From: Pyronema omphalodes | Lineage: Eukaryota; Ascomycota; Pezizomycetes; Pezizales; Pyronemataceae | Direction of reading: 5' to 3' | Assembly: GCA_024516155.1 (NCBI GenBank) | Contig: JAJJXM010000066.1 | Coordinates: 248,001-312,000 of the forward strand | Length of the DNA stretch: 64,000 nucleotides | Shown: positions 18,361-29,638 of the stretch, piece after piece | How the letters are laid out: every line of letters starts with the position of its first letter | How positions within the stretch are numbered: the stretch's first letter is position 1 | Made by a program: the position numbers and the translations under genes | Notes under the pieces: model-generated | What the model was told of the DNA's origin: nothing | The model's database searches: none | The model's input: the letters and a program-made list of their open reading frames with translations, nothing else

Positions 18361-20403
18361 ATGGCCTCACGCAGACTCACCAGCGGTGCCACCCATGAGG
18401 ACGGACTTGATGCCCCTATGGCTGATACTGTCAGCATCACCCGTCCTCGCTCCTGGGAGGAAGTCACCTCTGTGGGACAACTAAGGGTTCATCATGGAAC
18501 CACCCTTCACCTAGGCGAGGTGCCACAATGGGTCATTTGGATGATGGAAAGGATGGATTCCACCGAGGAGGACATTAAGAGATTGATGGAAGCAGCAGGA
18601 TCAGGGGCTGCAATGAACGAGGAGGTGCAACGGATGAAGGGGCTCTACCAAGAGATGGCTCAGGGGATGCAGAAGGCATACGACATCCTAGGGAAGAAGG
18701 GGAACCTTGACCAGGAGGTCAACCTTCAGACCGTTACCAGACTCGTTCAAGCCAGCAACGACTTCGCCGGCCAAGTTCGGAGGACAATTGGCGAGCTTGC
18801 CACGGACACCAAAGCGAAAGAGGCAGCCAACCAAGCATCTGCGGAAAGACTCAATTACGGCATCCAAGCAACCAATGCCATCCTCGAAGCCTTTGCCCAG
18901 AGGCAACTACAAATCAACAAGCAAATCGAGGAATGGGCCTGTTCTCAGAATACACAAGACGCCATTTGGGAACAAGATGATGAGCAGAGGGATAGACGGA
19001 TTGCAGCTCTTTCTAGAGCTGATGAGGTGCACCAGCAACGTCTGCTGGATTATGAGGAACAGAGAGAGGAGGAAGAATTGGAGTTGGTGAACAAGGTTAT
19101 TGGCCTTGTTATGTCTAAGATCCAGAAGAAGGATCATTTCGATGCTAAGTCCTTGACTGAGGCTATGCATGAGGAGATGACTCCTAGACCTCCCTCACTC
19201 GGAAGAGTACCAGAAGTCCCCTTGCCTCCATCAGAGGATGGAATCCCGGCAGACAACGGCAGAAATGGTGGTAGGGGTAGTAAACCACCACGAGGAGGAC
19301 TCGCACCACCTCCACCACCACCATCTGATCCTTCGGACGGCGAAGACTCAGATGATTCATACATCAGAACAGCGTTGGAAAGGAAGCGCCAGGAGCGCAA
19401 ACAAAAGGCTCAACAAAAGAAGCCTGAAGCAAAGAATGCCACTGAGGCGTTCTTGGAATCACTTGTCGCGAAATTGCAGCAATCGGGGGTTAACGAGCCG
19501 AGGAGACCTAAAATGCCGGAGATGAAGGCTCCTCAATATTTTTCTGGGAAGGACAAGGATTTGTTTAGGGCTTGGTGGATGTCTGTTCAAGATTACATTG
19601 CGACATACGCCAAGGCTTTTCCAGATGAGGACGACCAGGTGAAATGGGTTGGGAGCTTGCTTACTCACAAAGCTCTCAGTTGGCACCAGGAACGGCGAAA
19701 GTCCATTCAAAGGCAAGGACTTAAGAATAGATGGCAAGCTTTCTCAAGCTCTATTGAAACTAGGTTTGAGGATAAGCGGGAAGCCCAGAAGGACGTTAAG
19801 AGGATCACGGAACGCCAGTATGATGGAGATATCGATGATTATATTACCAAGTTGGAGGACCTAAATATGCGTGTTGGAGCAATCGGTCCGATGTATAGAA
19901 ATGTCATCTGTGAGGCCATGACGCCTGCCATTAAGAAAATGGTATACCAAAGATTTGGGGGAATCCCAATTGATGATGAAGGAATGATTGACGCAGTTAA
20001 GGAGGCTGCTCATGTTGTGGAAAATTTGGAAGAGGAATTAAAGGGTCATAAGAAAAAGTGTTTGGAAGTGCGGGAGGACCGCCATAAAGAAAAAGAAAAG
20101 AATAAGGAAATTGTGCGCCCTAAGGAGGTGCAGCACAAGGATAAGTTCAAAGATAAAAAGGAGAAAAAGAGTTTTTCTGGGAAAAAGGACAAGAAGTCCA
20201 TCTTTGCGTCAGGGAGGGAGGCTCTGCAGAATGTTCCTCACAGCGAAATTGATAAGCATAAGAAGGAGAAAGCTGACTGTTGGAGATGTGGAAGATCCGG
20301 ACATAAAAAGTTTGATTGTTACGCAAAGAAGACAGTTGGAGGAACAGAGCTCTCTGGCGAAGGAAAGGTTGCTTCTTCAGGGCAGAGGAAGCGTAATCCA
20401 TGA
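18361..20403 (+). CDS. C-element Gag (680 residues, C-terminus frameshifted)
   Basis: Begins at a clear ATG (CTACAATGGCC). The N-terminal 280 residues are Glu/Lys/Gln-rich with likely coiled-coil stretches. A PPPPPP run and acidic patch follow near 320. The retrotransposon-gag domain spans about 385-560 (FRAWWMSVQDYI and WHQERRKS are landmarks). A highly basic Lys-rich segment follows, then the CCHC knuckle CWRCGRSGHKKFDC near 640. The frame closes at 20403 shortly after the knuckle. An overlapping +1 frame stays open to 20548 and carries an acidic tail (DEDEIMEDAQPRIWEIEQ), which looks like the genuine C-terminus; I infer a 1-nt indel near 20340-20400. It is unlike the gags of families A, E, F and G. 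Confidence 0.8.
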   Translation: MASRRLTSGATHEDGLDAPMADTVSITRPRSWEEVTSVGQLRVHHGTTLHLGEVPQWVIWMMERMDSTEEDIKRLMEAAGSGAAMNEEVQRMKGLYQEMAQGMQKAYDILGKKGNLDQEVNLQTVTRLVQASNDFAGQVRRTIGELATDTKAKEAANQASAERLNYGIQATNAILEAFAQRQLQINKQIEEWACSQNTQDAIWEQDDEQRDRRIAALSRADEVHQQRLLDYEEQREEEELELVNKVIGLVMSKIQKKDHFDAKSLTEAMHEEMTPRPPSLGRVPEVPLPPSEDGIPADNGRNGGRGSKPPRGGLAPPPPPPSDPSDGEDSDDSYIRTALERKRQERKQKAQQKKPEAKNATEAFLESLVAKLQQSGVNEPRRPKMPEMKAPQYFSGKDKDLFRAWWMSVQDYIATYAKAFPDEDDQVKWVGSLLTHKALSWHQERRKSIQRQGLKNRWQAFSSSIETRFEDKREAQKDVKRITERQYDGDIDDYITKLEDLNMRVGAIGPMYRNVICEAMTPAIKKMVYQRFGGIPIDDEGMIDAVKEAAHVVENLEEELKGHKKKCLEVREDRHKEKEKNKEIVRPKEVQHKDKFKDKKEKKSFSGKKDKKSIFASGREALQNVPHSEIDKHKKEKADCWRCGRSGHKKFDCYAKKTVGGTELSGEGKVASSGQRKRNP

Positions 20404-20706
20404 TGAGGGACAGGAAGGGCAGGAAAAGCCCAAGGAAACCAAAAAGACCAAGACTGCTGCGGTGCGACAGGATGAGGATGAAATAATGGAAGATGCTCAG
20501 CCCAGGATTTGGGAGATTGAGCAGAATGATGAGGAGTCGGATTTTTAAGATCCTCTAGGGTTGCGTCACATGAGGAGGAGGACTGTATATCTGACGCAGG
20601 AAAAATAATTTGTTCACGGACAAAAAGGAAAATAATGGACAGCTTGGAGTCGACCAAGACAAAACTTTGACGAACCGACAAAGGAACCTCTTCCAAAGGA
20701 ACAAAA
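20404..20706 (+). other. C gag tail (out of frame) and gag/pol junction
   Basis: It holds the out-of-frame acidic Gag tail to 20548, then about 160 nt with scattered stops in all frames. No separate gene is visible. Confidence 0.5.
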
Positions 20707-22542
20707 ATGGAAGCTGTGGTTCCACCTTATCACGGGAAAAGGCCAATAATCAACATGGTGTTGAATTGGTCAAAGAACAAATTCCGGACGGTGCGAGTCC
20801 TACATGATACAGGCTCCACCTCAGCTTTACTGGACAAAGGTTTTGTCCAAACTTACAAAATTCCTACTGTGAAGAGAGACCAGCCTCTGCAAATCCGCAA
20901 CTTCAATAATGAGGTAGTTGCTGGAGCTGGAGAATTCTTTACGGTACCTTTGATGCTGCAACACAAACAACATTTTGCAGCCGAATCCTTCGAAGTCGCC
21001 CCTCTTGACAGCAACTGCGACGTCATCTTACCTTACTTGTGGATGGCAAAACACCAACCTTGCAACATGTGGGGAGAAAGCAATACCATCTCCTTCACAA
21101 CACCACATTGCGCTGAAAATTGTACTAAGGCTCAGGCCAGTACATTTTCACTCAAGGTCGACCACCGAGTGCTCGACAACCCTGAGGCCTCAGTTATAGG
21201 CCACATTTCAGCCGTTGCCACTAAGGAGGAATTATCAGAGGCACTTCAACAAGTCCCTGAGAAATTCCGTAAGTGGATCAACATTATGACCAAGGAAGCA
21301 GCAGACAAGCTTCCTGAATGCAAACCCTACGACCACGCCATAGATTTGAAGGAAGGAGAAACTCCTCCTTGGGGACCAGTTTATGCGCTCAACGAGGTTG
21401 AGCTGGAGACACTAAGAGAATGTTTGAACGAAATGCTGAGGACAGGCAAGATTTGACCATCTAAATCTCCTGCCGCAGCACCAATTCTCTTTGTGCCAAA
21501 ACCCCATGGGCGAGGTTTAAGGCTTTGTGTGCATTATAGGGGAATAAATAAAATAACAATAGCAAATCGCTACCCCCTCCCTCTTATGTCTGAATTACAA
21601 GACAGAGTAAGAGGAGCTAGGTTCTTCACGAAAATGGATTTGAAGGACGGTTATCATTTAATAAGGATTAAAGAAGGAGATGAGTGGAAAACTGCTTTTA
21701 GATGCAGGTATGGGCTATACAAATTTTTGGTAATGCCTTTTGGTTTAAGCAATGCACCGGCAACGTTCTAAGACATGATGAATCATATCTTTAGAGATAT
21801 GTTGGACCAAGGAGTGATTGCTCATATTGATGATGTTCTGATAAACGCGGAAACGGAGGAGGAACATGATAAATTGGTGAAAGAAGTCTTGAAAAGACTG
21901 GAAGAAAATGGGCTGGTGATATCTCCGGAAAAATGTGGTTGGGGGACAAACAAAGTGGAATTTTTGTGGTACATCATAAGCGAAAAGGGAATAGAGATGG
22001 CAAAGGACAAAGTGGAAACCGTCCTGGTTTGGGAACCTCCTAAATCCTTGAAAGAGACACAGGGCTTTCTTGGATTTGCAAACTTCTATCGTCGATTCAT
22101 CAAGGACTTATCAAGAATTTGTCGTCCTCTTACTGAATCAACCAAGGGCAATCCGAAGAAGTGGGAATGGACTGTTGCCATGAAATTGGCATTTGATGAG
22201 TTAAAGCAGAGGTTCACCAAGGCGCCAATATTGGGTCATTTTGATCCTAAAAAGGTTTGCATAGTTGAAACTAATGGTTCTGACTTCGCCTTAGGCGCAG
22301 TCCTTTCTCAGAAAGGAGAGGACGGAAAGCTGCACCCTATTGCTTTTCATTCCAGGAAATTCACTCCAGCGGAGATTAACTATGAAATTCATGATAAAGA
22401 GCTTTTAGCTATTGTGGATTCATTTAAGATTTGGAGAAGATACCTGGAAGGAGCAATGCATACGGTTCAAGTATTCAGCGACCATCAAAATTTGGAGTAC
22501 TTCACCACAACTAAAGTACTCAATTGTCGACAAGCAAGGTGG
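20707..22542 (+). pseudogene. C-element pol, first part: protease, RT, start of RNase H
   Basis: Open stretches 20707-21456, 21493-21771 and 21775-22542 share one frame, separated by TGA (21454) and TAA (21769). Protease has LHDTGSTSALLDKG. RT follows, with CVHYRGIN (usually CVDYRGIN) and HIDD where YIDD or YLDD is expected. RNase H has ETNGSDF where ETDASD is usual, so a catalytic Asp is lost. It ends at RQARW, where E inserted (TSD GGTGG 22538-22542); the frame resumes at 51356. The stops are CGA-to-TGA and CAA-to-TAA type changes. The frame here is -1 relative to a GGGAAAA heptamer at 20734-20740 that is followed 6 nt later by a stop. Confidence 0.85.
20734..20740 (+). promoter_or_regulatory. 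GGGAAAA heptamer at the C gag/pol junction
   Basis: Reads ACG-GGA-AAA-GGC-CAA-TAA in one frame, with pol in the -1 frame (GGG-AAA-AGG). The upstream gag frame is broken in this copy, so the site is weaker evidence than in families A, F and G. Confidence 0.35.
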
Positions 22543-23105
22543 TGTAACGGGAGCGCAGGGGTTCGACGGGGGAGCGGGGAAGCCGGGGGCTCGCAATCGG
22601 AAACGAGGGACTCGATCGAGGGACAGAGACTCTGAGGCAGCGCCAACGTAGGATATCGGGAACTGTGTCGTGCAGCAGTTCCTCGATGCTCCATGTTTAG
22701 GGGCAAGAGGTGTCACCGGAGGGAGGCTCGGTAGCGAAGCGAGGGCAGGGTGTCGTAGCGAGGGCGGTCTTCACGAAGCGAAGCCGGAAGACGGGGACAA
22801 ACGCGAGAACGTAACGAGGATCGAGATGATGAAGGAATTTATTTAATAGATAAACAAATAACTGAGTGAGGAAAGAAAAGGAAAACAAAACAGAACGCAG
22901 GGAGGATAAGTCCTCTTATATACATCTTCCCTTCTCTTAGATACCAAGAAACTAAATGCGTGTGACTGCTTTTACTAAACTCACTCGGTCGTTGTTCGCA
23001 CAATTGCGGGCACTCGGGTAAGCTCTGGGAAGGACCGAGTGATAATTCGTCACGCGGGGCGGGGGGGAAGATGCCGAGTCATGGCGTGAGAGGCGAGCCG
23101 TGACA
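22543..23105 (-). repeat. E 3' LTR (563 bp)
   Basis: It matches 50836-51355 apart from point changes and about 43 bp around 22600-22645 that the 5' LTR lacks. TATA-like TATATAAG reads on the minus strand near 22915-22922. Confidence 0.93.
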
Positions 23106-23147
23106 GCATCCCCCCCTGTTTGGCACGAGCTCGGGCGAGATAGGATC

Positions 23148-23541
23148 TTAGGCTGTCGATTGTAGGGGGCCTGGTTTGTAAGGGTATTTTTCGTGGAAGG
23201 TGTCGACGGCTTGGCTATCGGTGTGTAGCTGGGCTGGTTCCCATTCCGATAAGTCATACCCTACCGATTTCACCATGTATTGTAGTTTGCTACGATGGAT
23301 TCGGGAGTCCAGGATTGCCTCGATAAAGTATTCGTTCTCGCCAGCGATTTCTACCGGTGGAGGAGGTTCGGGGTGTTTCCCGGGGTACCGATCGTTGGCG
23401 GCGGGTTCGAGGAGGGATACGTGGTACACGTCGTGACATTTCATTGTGGTCGGATTCTCGAGACGATAAGCGTAGGGGGATATCTTTGCGGTCACCTTGA
23501 AGGGACCGTGACATTTACTGTCGAGTTTTTTGGAGGGGCGT
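23148..23541 (-). pseudogene. E pol C-terminus: integrase tail and chromodomain
   Basis: The minus-strand frame reads from KLDSKCHGPFKV (a GPF/GPY-type motif) through VYHVSLLEP to a chromodomain (EYFIEAILDSR .. LQYMVKSVGY .. EWEP) and stops at 23148-23150. It joins the rest of E pol at 24902 once the solo LTR and one GGCGT copy are removed: the DARNWKTRR segment upstream meets the KKLDSK segment here. The chromodomain is predicted to bind methylated histone H3 and steer integration. Confidence 0.8.
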
Positions 23542-24896
23542 TGTGAACCTGGGTATTGAGGCTTTCAATACAGAGGCTTTCCGATCAGTTTCTGCTTCGT
23601 CTGAAAGATATTCAACTAATAGAGTTCCCAAGAAGCTAAGAAGTAAACTAATCGATCACAGGCCGAATAAACTTAAGGGTCTCTCTCGAGGTAACTGGTG
23701 TAGGTAGGTGTTGTCGTAACAAGAGATCAGGTTGCTGATGCTGGAGGAGACGGTGGGAAGACTTAGGGTCTTTTATAGACTTTCGTCTACAAGTTCGCCC
23801 AGACTTCCCAAGGGAACCAACATCCAAACTAAGCTTAGGAGATAAGACGTGAGTCAGTTCTTTGACAAATCTGCTGATGGCTCGCATCATGCTGCATGCG
23901 CAATTATATTAATTGCTCACTTGCATGATGACCCTGGTTTCAGATTGATCCTTGACATTCCTCGCCGTGCTACCACACCTTCCAATCAGGTATTGGGGTT
24001 AAGCGCCTAGTGAAGGGTGACTCCACTTGAGCGCATAATGCAATGACTCCTCTGATAATGACATGTGAGTCATATATCTTATGAGTCGTCTTGATCATAG
24101 ATCTCCCTAGAGAATCTCGATTGCGAGTGAAGGAATCTGACATCATAAGGCGTACCATGCCCTACCGGAGCCCACTGCCCCGTCACATTCCTGTGTGATG
24201 TCATTTGCCCCACCTGCGCGCACTTGCGCGCAGCCACACCCTGGTGTGTACGCAAACGCCGTCTTATCTTGCAGTTGGTAGTCATTGGCCTAAGGTCGCG
24301 TCATATCAGTTCCATCCAACAGTTTCCCTGAGTGGTGTTCCTTGCTGCAGAACGTCGTTTCATGCTGACGCAATCTTGACCCTTGTCCTGAGCTCCACTC
24401 CTGTTGGCTGACTAGACTCTGCCTTGTTCCTTGGCCGACTATCCACCCAACTCAGACCTCGGATGATCCCATTCGCCTGCCTTGCATGCTCCTGAGAATT
24501 CCCTTCTCTTGCAAGCCCTCTGGTAGCCGTGCTTGGTGGAACACAACCTCAAGTATAAGGAGGTGTCCCTTCGCCGTCGTCTTCTGTTCTCCATCAGCGT
24601 CGTCTGTAGTTTTCTCATGGGTAAGTCGACACCCATGAGGTAAGTTGACACTCGTTCCCATCCATCTGTGATCCTCCCAAACTGACAGTGAATAACAGGT
24701 AGCGACGCCTCGGGCCGGGATCCTCGTGAGGTCCTTTCGGAAAGTCACGAATCACGTGACGTGGCTAGCTGGAGCTCCTCAGGGGGTTCCGGCCCGGGAT
24801 ACTAACCTTATTATTCATTCTCCTGTCGAGTTTGCCATGTTCTCATAATGTTATACATGTTACCTATTCTATACTCACACAATATAGGGTGTGACC
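23542..24896 (-). mobile_element. Solo C-family LTR in E pol (1355 bp), TSD GGCGT
   Basis: Complete LTR, TGTGAACCTGGG at 23542 to GGTGTGACC at 24896 (the last base would be A in an intact end). GGCGT flanks it at 23537-23541 and 24897-24901. On the minus strand it aligns with 1219-10375 minus A1. No internal sequence is present, so it arose by LTR-LTR recombination after insertion into E. It also preserves the empty target of A1 (about 24551-24566), proving that insertion. Because it lies within E, which lies within C, the C family was still active after E arrived. Confidence 0.92.
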
Positions 24897-24901
24897 GGCG
24901 T

Positions 24902-27673
24902 CTGGTCTTCCAATTCCTAGCGTCTAGCCATACGTGGTCACCTACCTCGTAGTTCGGTGATGGTAGGCGGTGCTTGTCGGCGTTGTCTTGATGGCGGAGA
25001 TTGGCCCGATTTATTTCGGATCGTAAATGGTCGTGGATCTCCGAGAGGATTTTGGATGTGGCCAGAGCGCGGCGGTCGTTGGTGTGGTTTGGGCGGTGGG
25101 TGTCAGGTGGAACTGGCAGCGGGGGTCGAATCCTTTGTTGGCGAAAAAGGGTGACGAACCGGTGCTTTCGGACGCCTGGTTGTTGGCGGCGAACTCTGCC
25201 AGGGGGAGCCATTCTGCCCAGTCGTCTTGTAAGTAGTTTACGTGAGCTCTTAGGTATTGGTCCATGGTTGCGTTCATCCGGTCGGTCTGGCCGTCCGTTT
25301 GAGGGTGGAAGGCGGTCGACAACCGAGGTTCGATTCCCAGTCGACGGCAGAGGTGTTTCCAGAAAAGGGCGGAGAACTGCGGCCCTCAGTCGGAGATTAT
25401 CGTTAGGGGTAAGCCGTGGAGTCGAAAGATGTGTTTGACGAACAGGTTGGCGAGTTCTTTTGCGTCGACGTTGGTCTGACAGGCTACAAAGTGTCTTTCC
25501 TTTGTTAAACGGTCCATGACAACCCAGATAGCATCGTTTCCGTTGGACCAGGGTAGCCCGGTGACAAAGTCCATCGAGATGTCTCGCCACTGTCGGTCGG
25601 GAATGGGTAGGGGGCGGAGCACACCAAATGGGGCGTGTCTGTTGGGCTTGGAGCATTGGCAGATGTGACAATTTCGGGTGTAACGGTCCACGTCTTTACG
25701 CATGTTGGGCCAGGTGTAGGTCCTTAGCAACAACTCGAGCGTTTTGGACCTTCCTGGGTGTCCGGCGATGGGTGTGTCGTGGTGTTGTTTTGAGAGGTGT
25801 AGTTTAAGGGGCTCGTGGTCGGGGACCCAAATTCGGCGACGGTAGAGGAGGTGGTTGTCTTGTCTTTCGCACTCGGCGAGTGTGATGTCCCTACAGTGCT
25901 TGGTTCCGTCGTTGAGCATCTGTAGTACTCTGTTGGGAAAGGGGTCGGCGGCGTAGGCGTCGAGGAAGAGTCGCTGTAGGAGCGGTGCATCGGGACGGGG
26001 TGCTTGGGGCGGGGTGCTGGGGGCAGTGGGGCGAAACAGTGGCGGCGGAGGTGTCTAGGAGGATGTTTTCTGGTTTGAGTACTGTTGCATGATTAGCCAG
26101 AGAGCGGTCATCCCCTTCCTTGGGCAGATCTCCGGATCGCCTGGTCAGAGCATCCGGTTTTCCGCCCGCAGTTCCGGGGCGATAGACGATCTTGAAGTTG
26201 AACTGTGAGAGGAATTGCGACCACCGGGCTTGACGCCTGTTGAGGAGCTTGGTCGTCGTGAAGTATTCCAAATTTTTGTGGTCGGACAGAACCCGCACGG
26301 GCTTGATGACCGATTGTAGTTCTGGCCGCCACTCCTCGAATGCTCGGACAATTGCCATCAACTCTTTGTCGTAGATATCGTAGTTACACTCTGCGGGGGA
26401 GTGCTTTTTCGAGAAGTAAGCCACGGGATGTAGAACGCCGTTGGCATCGTACAGTGACAGGACGCCAGCCGATACGAAGTCGGAGGCATCCGTTTCTACT
26501 ATGACATCCTGATCGGGGTCGAAGCGAGCGAGGACTGGTGCGGAGGTGAAGGTTGCTTTGAGTTCGTCGAAAGCCTGTTGTTGTGGGCTGTCCCACGCAA
26601 ACGGTACTCCTTTTCGTGTTAGGAGGGTGAGGGGTTGCACGATTTTCGAATAGTTCCGAGCAAAGCGGCGATAAAAATTGGCGAAACCGAGGAAGGCGCG
26701 GACGTCTTTGAGGTTTTTTGGTGGGTCCCATTGTCTTACTGCGGTGACTTTTTCTGGGTCCATCTTGATGCCTTCCGTGCTAATGATGAGGCCAAGGTAT
26801 TTGACCTGCTGTTGATGAAATTCGCACATTTCGGGTTTTAGGTGGAGGCCCGCTCTTCGGAAAGCTTCCAGGACCATGGCGACGTGTTGCTGGTGCTCTT
26901 CGAGCGTGTCGGAGTAGATTAGGGTGTCGTCCAGGTATGCCGTACAGAAGCGGTCCAGATAGGGTGCTAAGGTGTCGTTGATGAAATTTTGGAAGGTTGC
27001 GGGGGCGTCGGTTAGCCCAAACGGCATTACCAGGGATTCGAAGAGGCCGTAGCGGGTGCGAAAGGCGGTCTTCCACTCCTCTCCCTCCGCCATTCGGATG
27101 AGGTTGTAGGCCCCTCGAATATCAAGCTTTGTGAACCACTTTGCTCGGGACAGGTTCATCAGTGTATCCTGCATTAAGGGGAGGGGGTAGCGATTTTTGA
27201 TGGTGCCCTCGTTTATTCCACGATAGTCCACTACGAGGCGTAGGGAGCAATCACCTTTCCGGACGAATAGGATTGGGCGGCGGCCGGGGAGGAGGACGTT
27301 CGTATGAATCCTTTGCTCATGTTTTCGTCTATCCACCCTTTGAGTTCCTCCAGTTCCGGACGTGAGAGGGAGTAGAGTGGTCCGAACGGAGGTTTGAATC
27401 CGTCCTCGAGTGGGATTTTGTGGGCACAGGGGCGGTGTGGGGGTAGTTTGTCGGCGTTAACCTTTTCGAAAATTTCCAGGAACTCGTGGTATTCGGGGGG
27501 AACGAGGGTCGTCAAGTCTGGTTTGGCGTCCGCGGGGTCTCGTAGGGCCATGTTGATTTCGTTTAGGGATAGGTGAAAGGGTTCGACATTACCGTATCGT
27601 TGGTTATTGTTTCTGACGATTCTTTTGAACTTCGTGGCTGAGATTGCGCAGATTTTGTTTCGTCGATCTGGTG
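24902..27673 (-). pseudogene. E pol: RT, RNase H, integrase (several frameshifts)
   Basis: Open minus-strand segments: 27551-27231 (start of [28 protein letters not shown]), 27336-25891 (RT with YLDDT, RNase H with ETDASD, linker), 25919-25386 (integrase HHCC, VDxxTG-type D, ending IISD), 25322-25011 ([12 protein letters not shown] .. ), and 25671-24811 in another frame (VGDHVWLDARNWKTRR). The IISD end is a CGA-to-TGA stop. The integrase Glu position reads TDGQTDRMN, so the usual E is replaced by D. Gene order matches the F family, but the sequence is clearly divergent. F1 inserted just upstream at 27674-27678, between protease and RT. Confidence 0.85.
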
Positions 27674-27678
27674 GTAAG

Positions 27679-27868
27679 TGTCACGGCACACGGCTGACGA
27701 GCCGTTGTGTTGCGTCATCATTATGTTGTCGTTGTTGTTGTCGACATCGTGCCGTTGTCTTGCCGTGTTGTGTTGTGTTGCCGTTGTGTTGTTGTGTGTG
27801 CCGTGCCGCCGTGATTGATAGACTGATTGATGATGGATGACGTACCATGAGCTGGAGAGCTGTGGCGT
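27679..27868 (+). repeat. Truncated first LTR of F1
   Basis: The first 190 bp of the F LTR (TGTCACGGCACACGG onward, with GTT/GTTGT-rich microsatellite). It is joined abruptly at GCTGTGGCGT to pol sequence TCCCCGCGCC, with no evident microhomology beyond one base. Confidence 0.88.
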
Positions 27869-28329
27869 TCCCCGCGCCGGTCTTCAAACCAGGAGACCTA
27901 GTATGGCTGGACGCCCGCAACCTCAGAACCCGCCGCCCCTCAAAGAAACTGGAAAACAAACACCTAGGCCCCTTCACCGTGTTACGGCCCATTGGATCCC
28001 ACGCCTATGAATTGGATATACCGGAGACAATGAAACATCACAGGACCTTCCCCGTGTCCCTACTAAACCCAGCCCCTTCGGACCCCCTCCCTGGCCAGAT
28101 TATCCCACCGCCCCTACCGGTAGTAGTAGACGGCGAAGAAGAATGGTTCGTGGATGAAATTCTGGATAGCCGTTGGTCAAGAGGAAACCTGCAGTACCTC
28201 GTCAAGTGGACCGGCCATGACTCTCCAACCTGGGAACCGGAAACAAACCTATCCGAAACTGAGGCCGCTGAGAGATTCCACCAGTTATACCCAGACAAAC
28301 CTTCTCCTCTCGTAGGAACTCGAGCCTAA
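27869..28329 (+). pseudogene. F1 upstream pol fragment: integrase tail plus chromodomain
   Basis: Encodes PVFKPGDLVWLDARN, a GPF motif, and a chromodomain (EEWFVDEILDSRW .. LQYLVKWTGHD .. TWEPE), ending at TAA. By chance an ATG inside the truncated LTR (27847) is in frame, giving an open 160-codon chimera (27847-28329) with only eight LTR-derived codons. The normal LTR TATA region is deleted upstream, so expression is uncertain. Confidence 0.75.
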
Positions 28330-28340
28330 CGGGGGGGTAC

Positions 28341-28867
28341 TGTCACGGCACACGGCTGACAAGCCGTTGTGTTGCGTCATCATTATGTTGTCGTTGTTGT
28401 TGTCAACATCGTGCCGTTGTCTTGCCGTGTTGTGTTGTGTTGCCGTTGTGTTGTTGTGTGTGCCGTGCCGTCGTGATTGATAGACTGATTGATGATGGAT
28501 GACGTACCATGAGCTGGAGAGCTGTGGCGTCGCAGGTGGAATTGATGGAGAACGGAAGCTTTCATGTAGCGATGTTGGATGACGGCCCAGCAAGAGTGCT
28601 GACCGCCCCTTTGTACATAAGGAGGCTTGCCTCCCCGTTGTCGAGTTCTCCATCGAACGTCTTGTGTCTTTCCCTTGCTCCTAATAAAGACTTCTTCGAC
28701 CAGTCCTACGTCACTCTTGTCCTTGTCCCTGTCCCTGTTTCGTGTGCCGTCCGTCTGAGGAGCACTTCGGTCCTTGTCCTTCCGTTTCCCGTCCTGGAAC
28801 CCGCCTAGTCCCTCTTGCCGGTAGTGTTCAGTGTGTTCTGTGAACGTCCGTTCCTAGTTCCCTGACA
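28341..28867 (+). repeat. F1 central LTR (527 bp)
   Basis: Starts TGTCACGGCACACGG, ends TAGTTCCCTGACA. It is preceded by a polypurine tract (AACGGGGGGGTAC) and followed by the F leader, so it is the 3' LTR of the deleted left copy and the 5' LTR of the right copy. It contains TACATAAGG and AATAAA (28681-28690 region). Confidence 0.92.
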
Positions 28868-28902
28868 TTACGTTCGATCGAATAATTATTCAACCAACAC
28901 GC

Positions 28903-29145
28903 ATGAACCCCACCGGTTCTGCTTCGACCTATGCCTTAAAACGAGCCCTGGAAACGCACACCCTAAACGAAACCTTTGGGATCTCCGACCGATTCGCTGG
29001 CGCAGTGCCAAGAACGATCCGACGAGCAGAAACTCACTGCTACCTTGTGGTCCGCTGGGAACTCCAGGACTACACTTACCAGGAGCACATCCGCCACACC
29101 ATCAGACTCAAGCCAATCCTCAGAGCCCGCCAGAATGCACATTAA
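28903..29145 (+). CDS. F1 ORF0: conserved 80-residue protein upstream of gag
   Basis: Begins ATG 35 nt after the LTR (MNPTGSASTYALKRALETHT) and ends QNAH-stop. It is preserved at exactly 80 residues in F1, F2 and F3, mostly with conservative changes. A central segment (CYLVVRWELQDYT) is invariant apart from one change. Its TAA overlaps the next ORF: the ATG at 29135 starts 8 nt before the end of the TAA, a layout suited to termination-reinitiation. No known domain recognised. Confidence 0.6.
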   Translation: MNPTGSASTYALKRALETHTLNETFGISDRFAGAVPRTIRRAETHCYLVVRWELQDYTYQEHIRHTIRLKPILRARQNAH

Positions 29146-29557
29146 ACTTATTGACGAAGGACACTGGCAGCAAATTGTGAACGCTGCCGCCATGACCCAG
29201 TTCCCTGACGGCCATGAACCGCTTACTTTCGCCAAACAACTCGCACAATCCATCCTAGACGCTCAAGACCACCCCACGGGTTATCTCTTTAACGACCTCG
29301 TGGAAACCCCCGGCTCCCGTAACACCACTCGGGTATCCAGCCCTGTCGCCTCCCGCGCTCCGGAAGCTCCCACCCCTGCTCCCATTCCCCCTGTCGTGAT
29401 CCAGACTGGCTCCGTCCAGGTTTACCCAAACGGCCCAGAACCAGTACCGCGAACCGCCGCACCCCCAACCACAGCCGCAGCCGCAGCCGCAGCCCCCGCC
29501 CCCGCGATAATCGCACCAATTCCAGGACCCCCCCCCCGGACCACGAAATCCTCCTAA
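29135..29557 (+). CDS. F1 Gag N-terminal ORF (141 codons)
   Basis: Starts MHIKLIDEGHWQQIVN, passes through a Pro/Ala-rich section, and stops at TAA just after a C10 run (29528-29537). The following gag frame is -1 relative to it and open across the C run, so this is probably the N-terminus of Gag, joined by slippage or frameshift. F2 later cut the gag at 29638. Confidence 0.55.
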   Translation: MHIKLIDEGHWQQIVNAAAMTQFPDGHEPLTFAKQLAQSILDAQDHPTGYLFNDLVETPGSRNTTRVSSPVASRAPEAPTPAPIPPVVIQTGSVQVYPNGPEPVPRTAAPPTTAAAAAAAPAPAIIAPIPGPPPRTTKSS

Positions 29558-29638
29558 CCCCGGAGGAGCAAGCAGATACAAATGAAATCCACTACTACGA
29601 GAAGGAGCTGACCCGCCAGCGTGAACTCATCAACGCGC

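Noticed and set aside
29255..29581. Gly-rich antisense ORFs opposite F gag (also 31331-31600, 36439-36708, 61286-61555)
   Set aside because: They are the reverse of Pro/Ala/Thr-rich Gag hinges and recur only because the elements recur.
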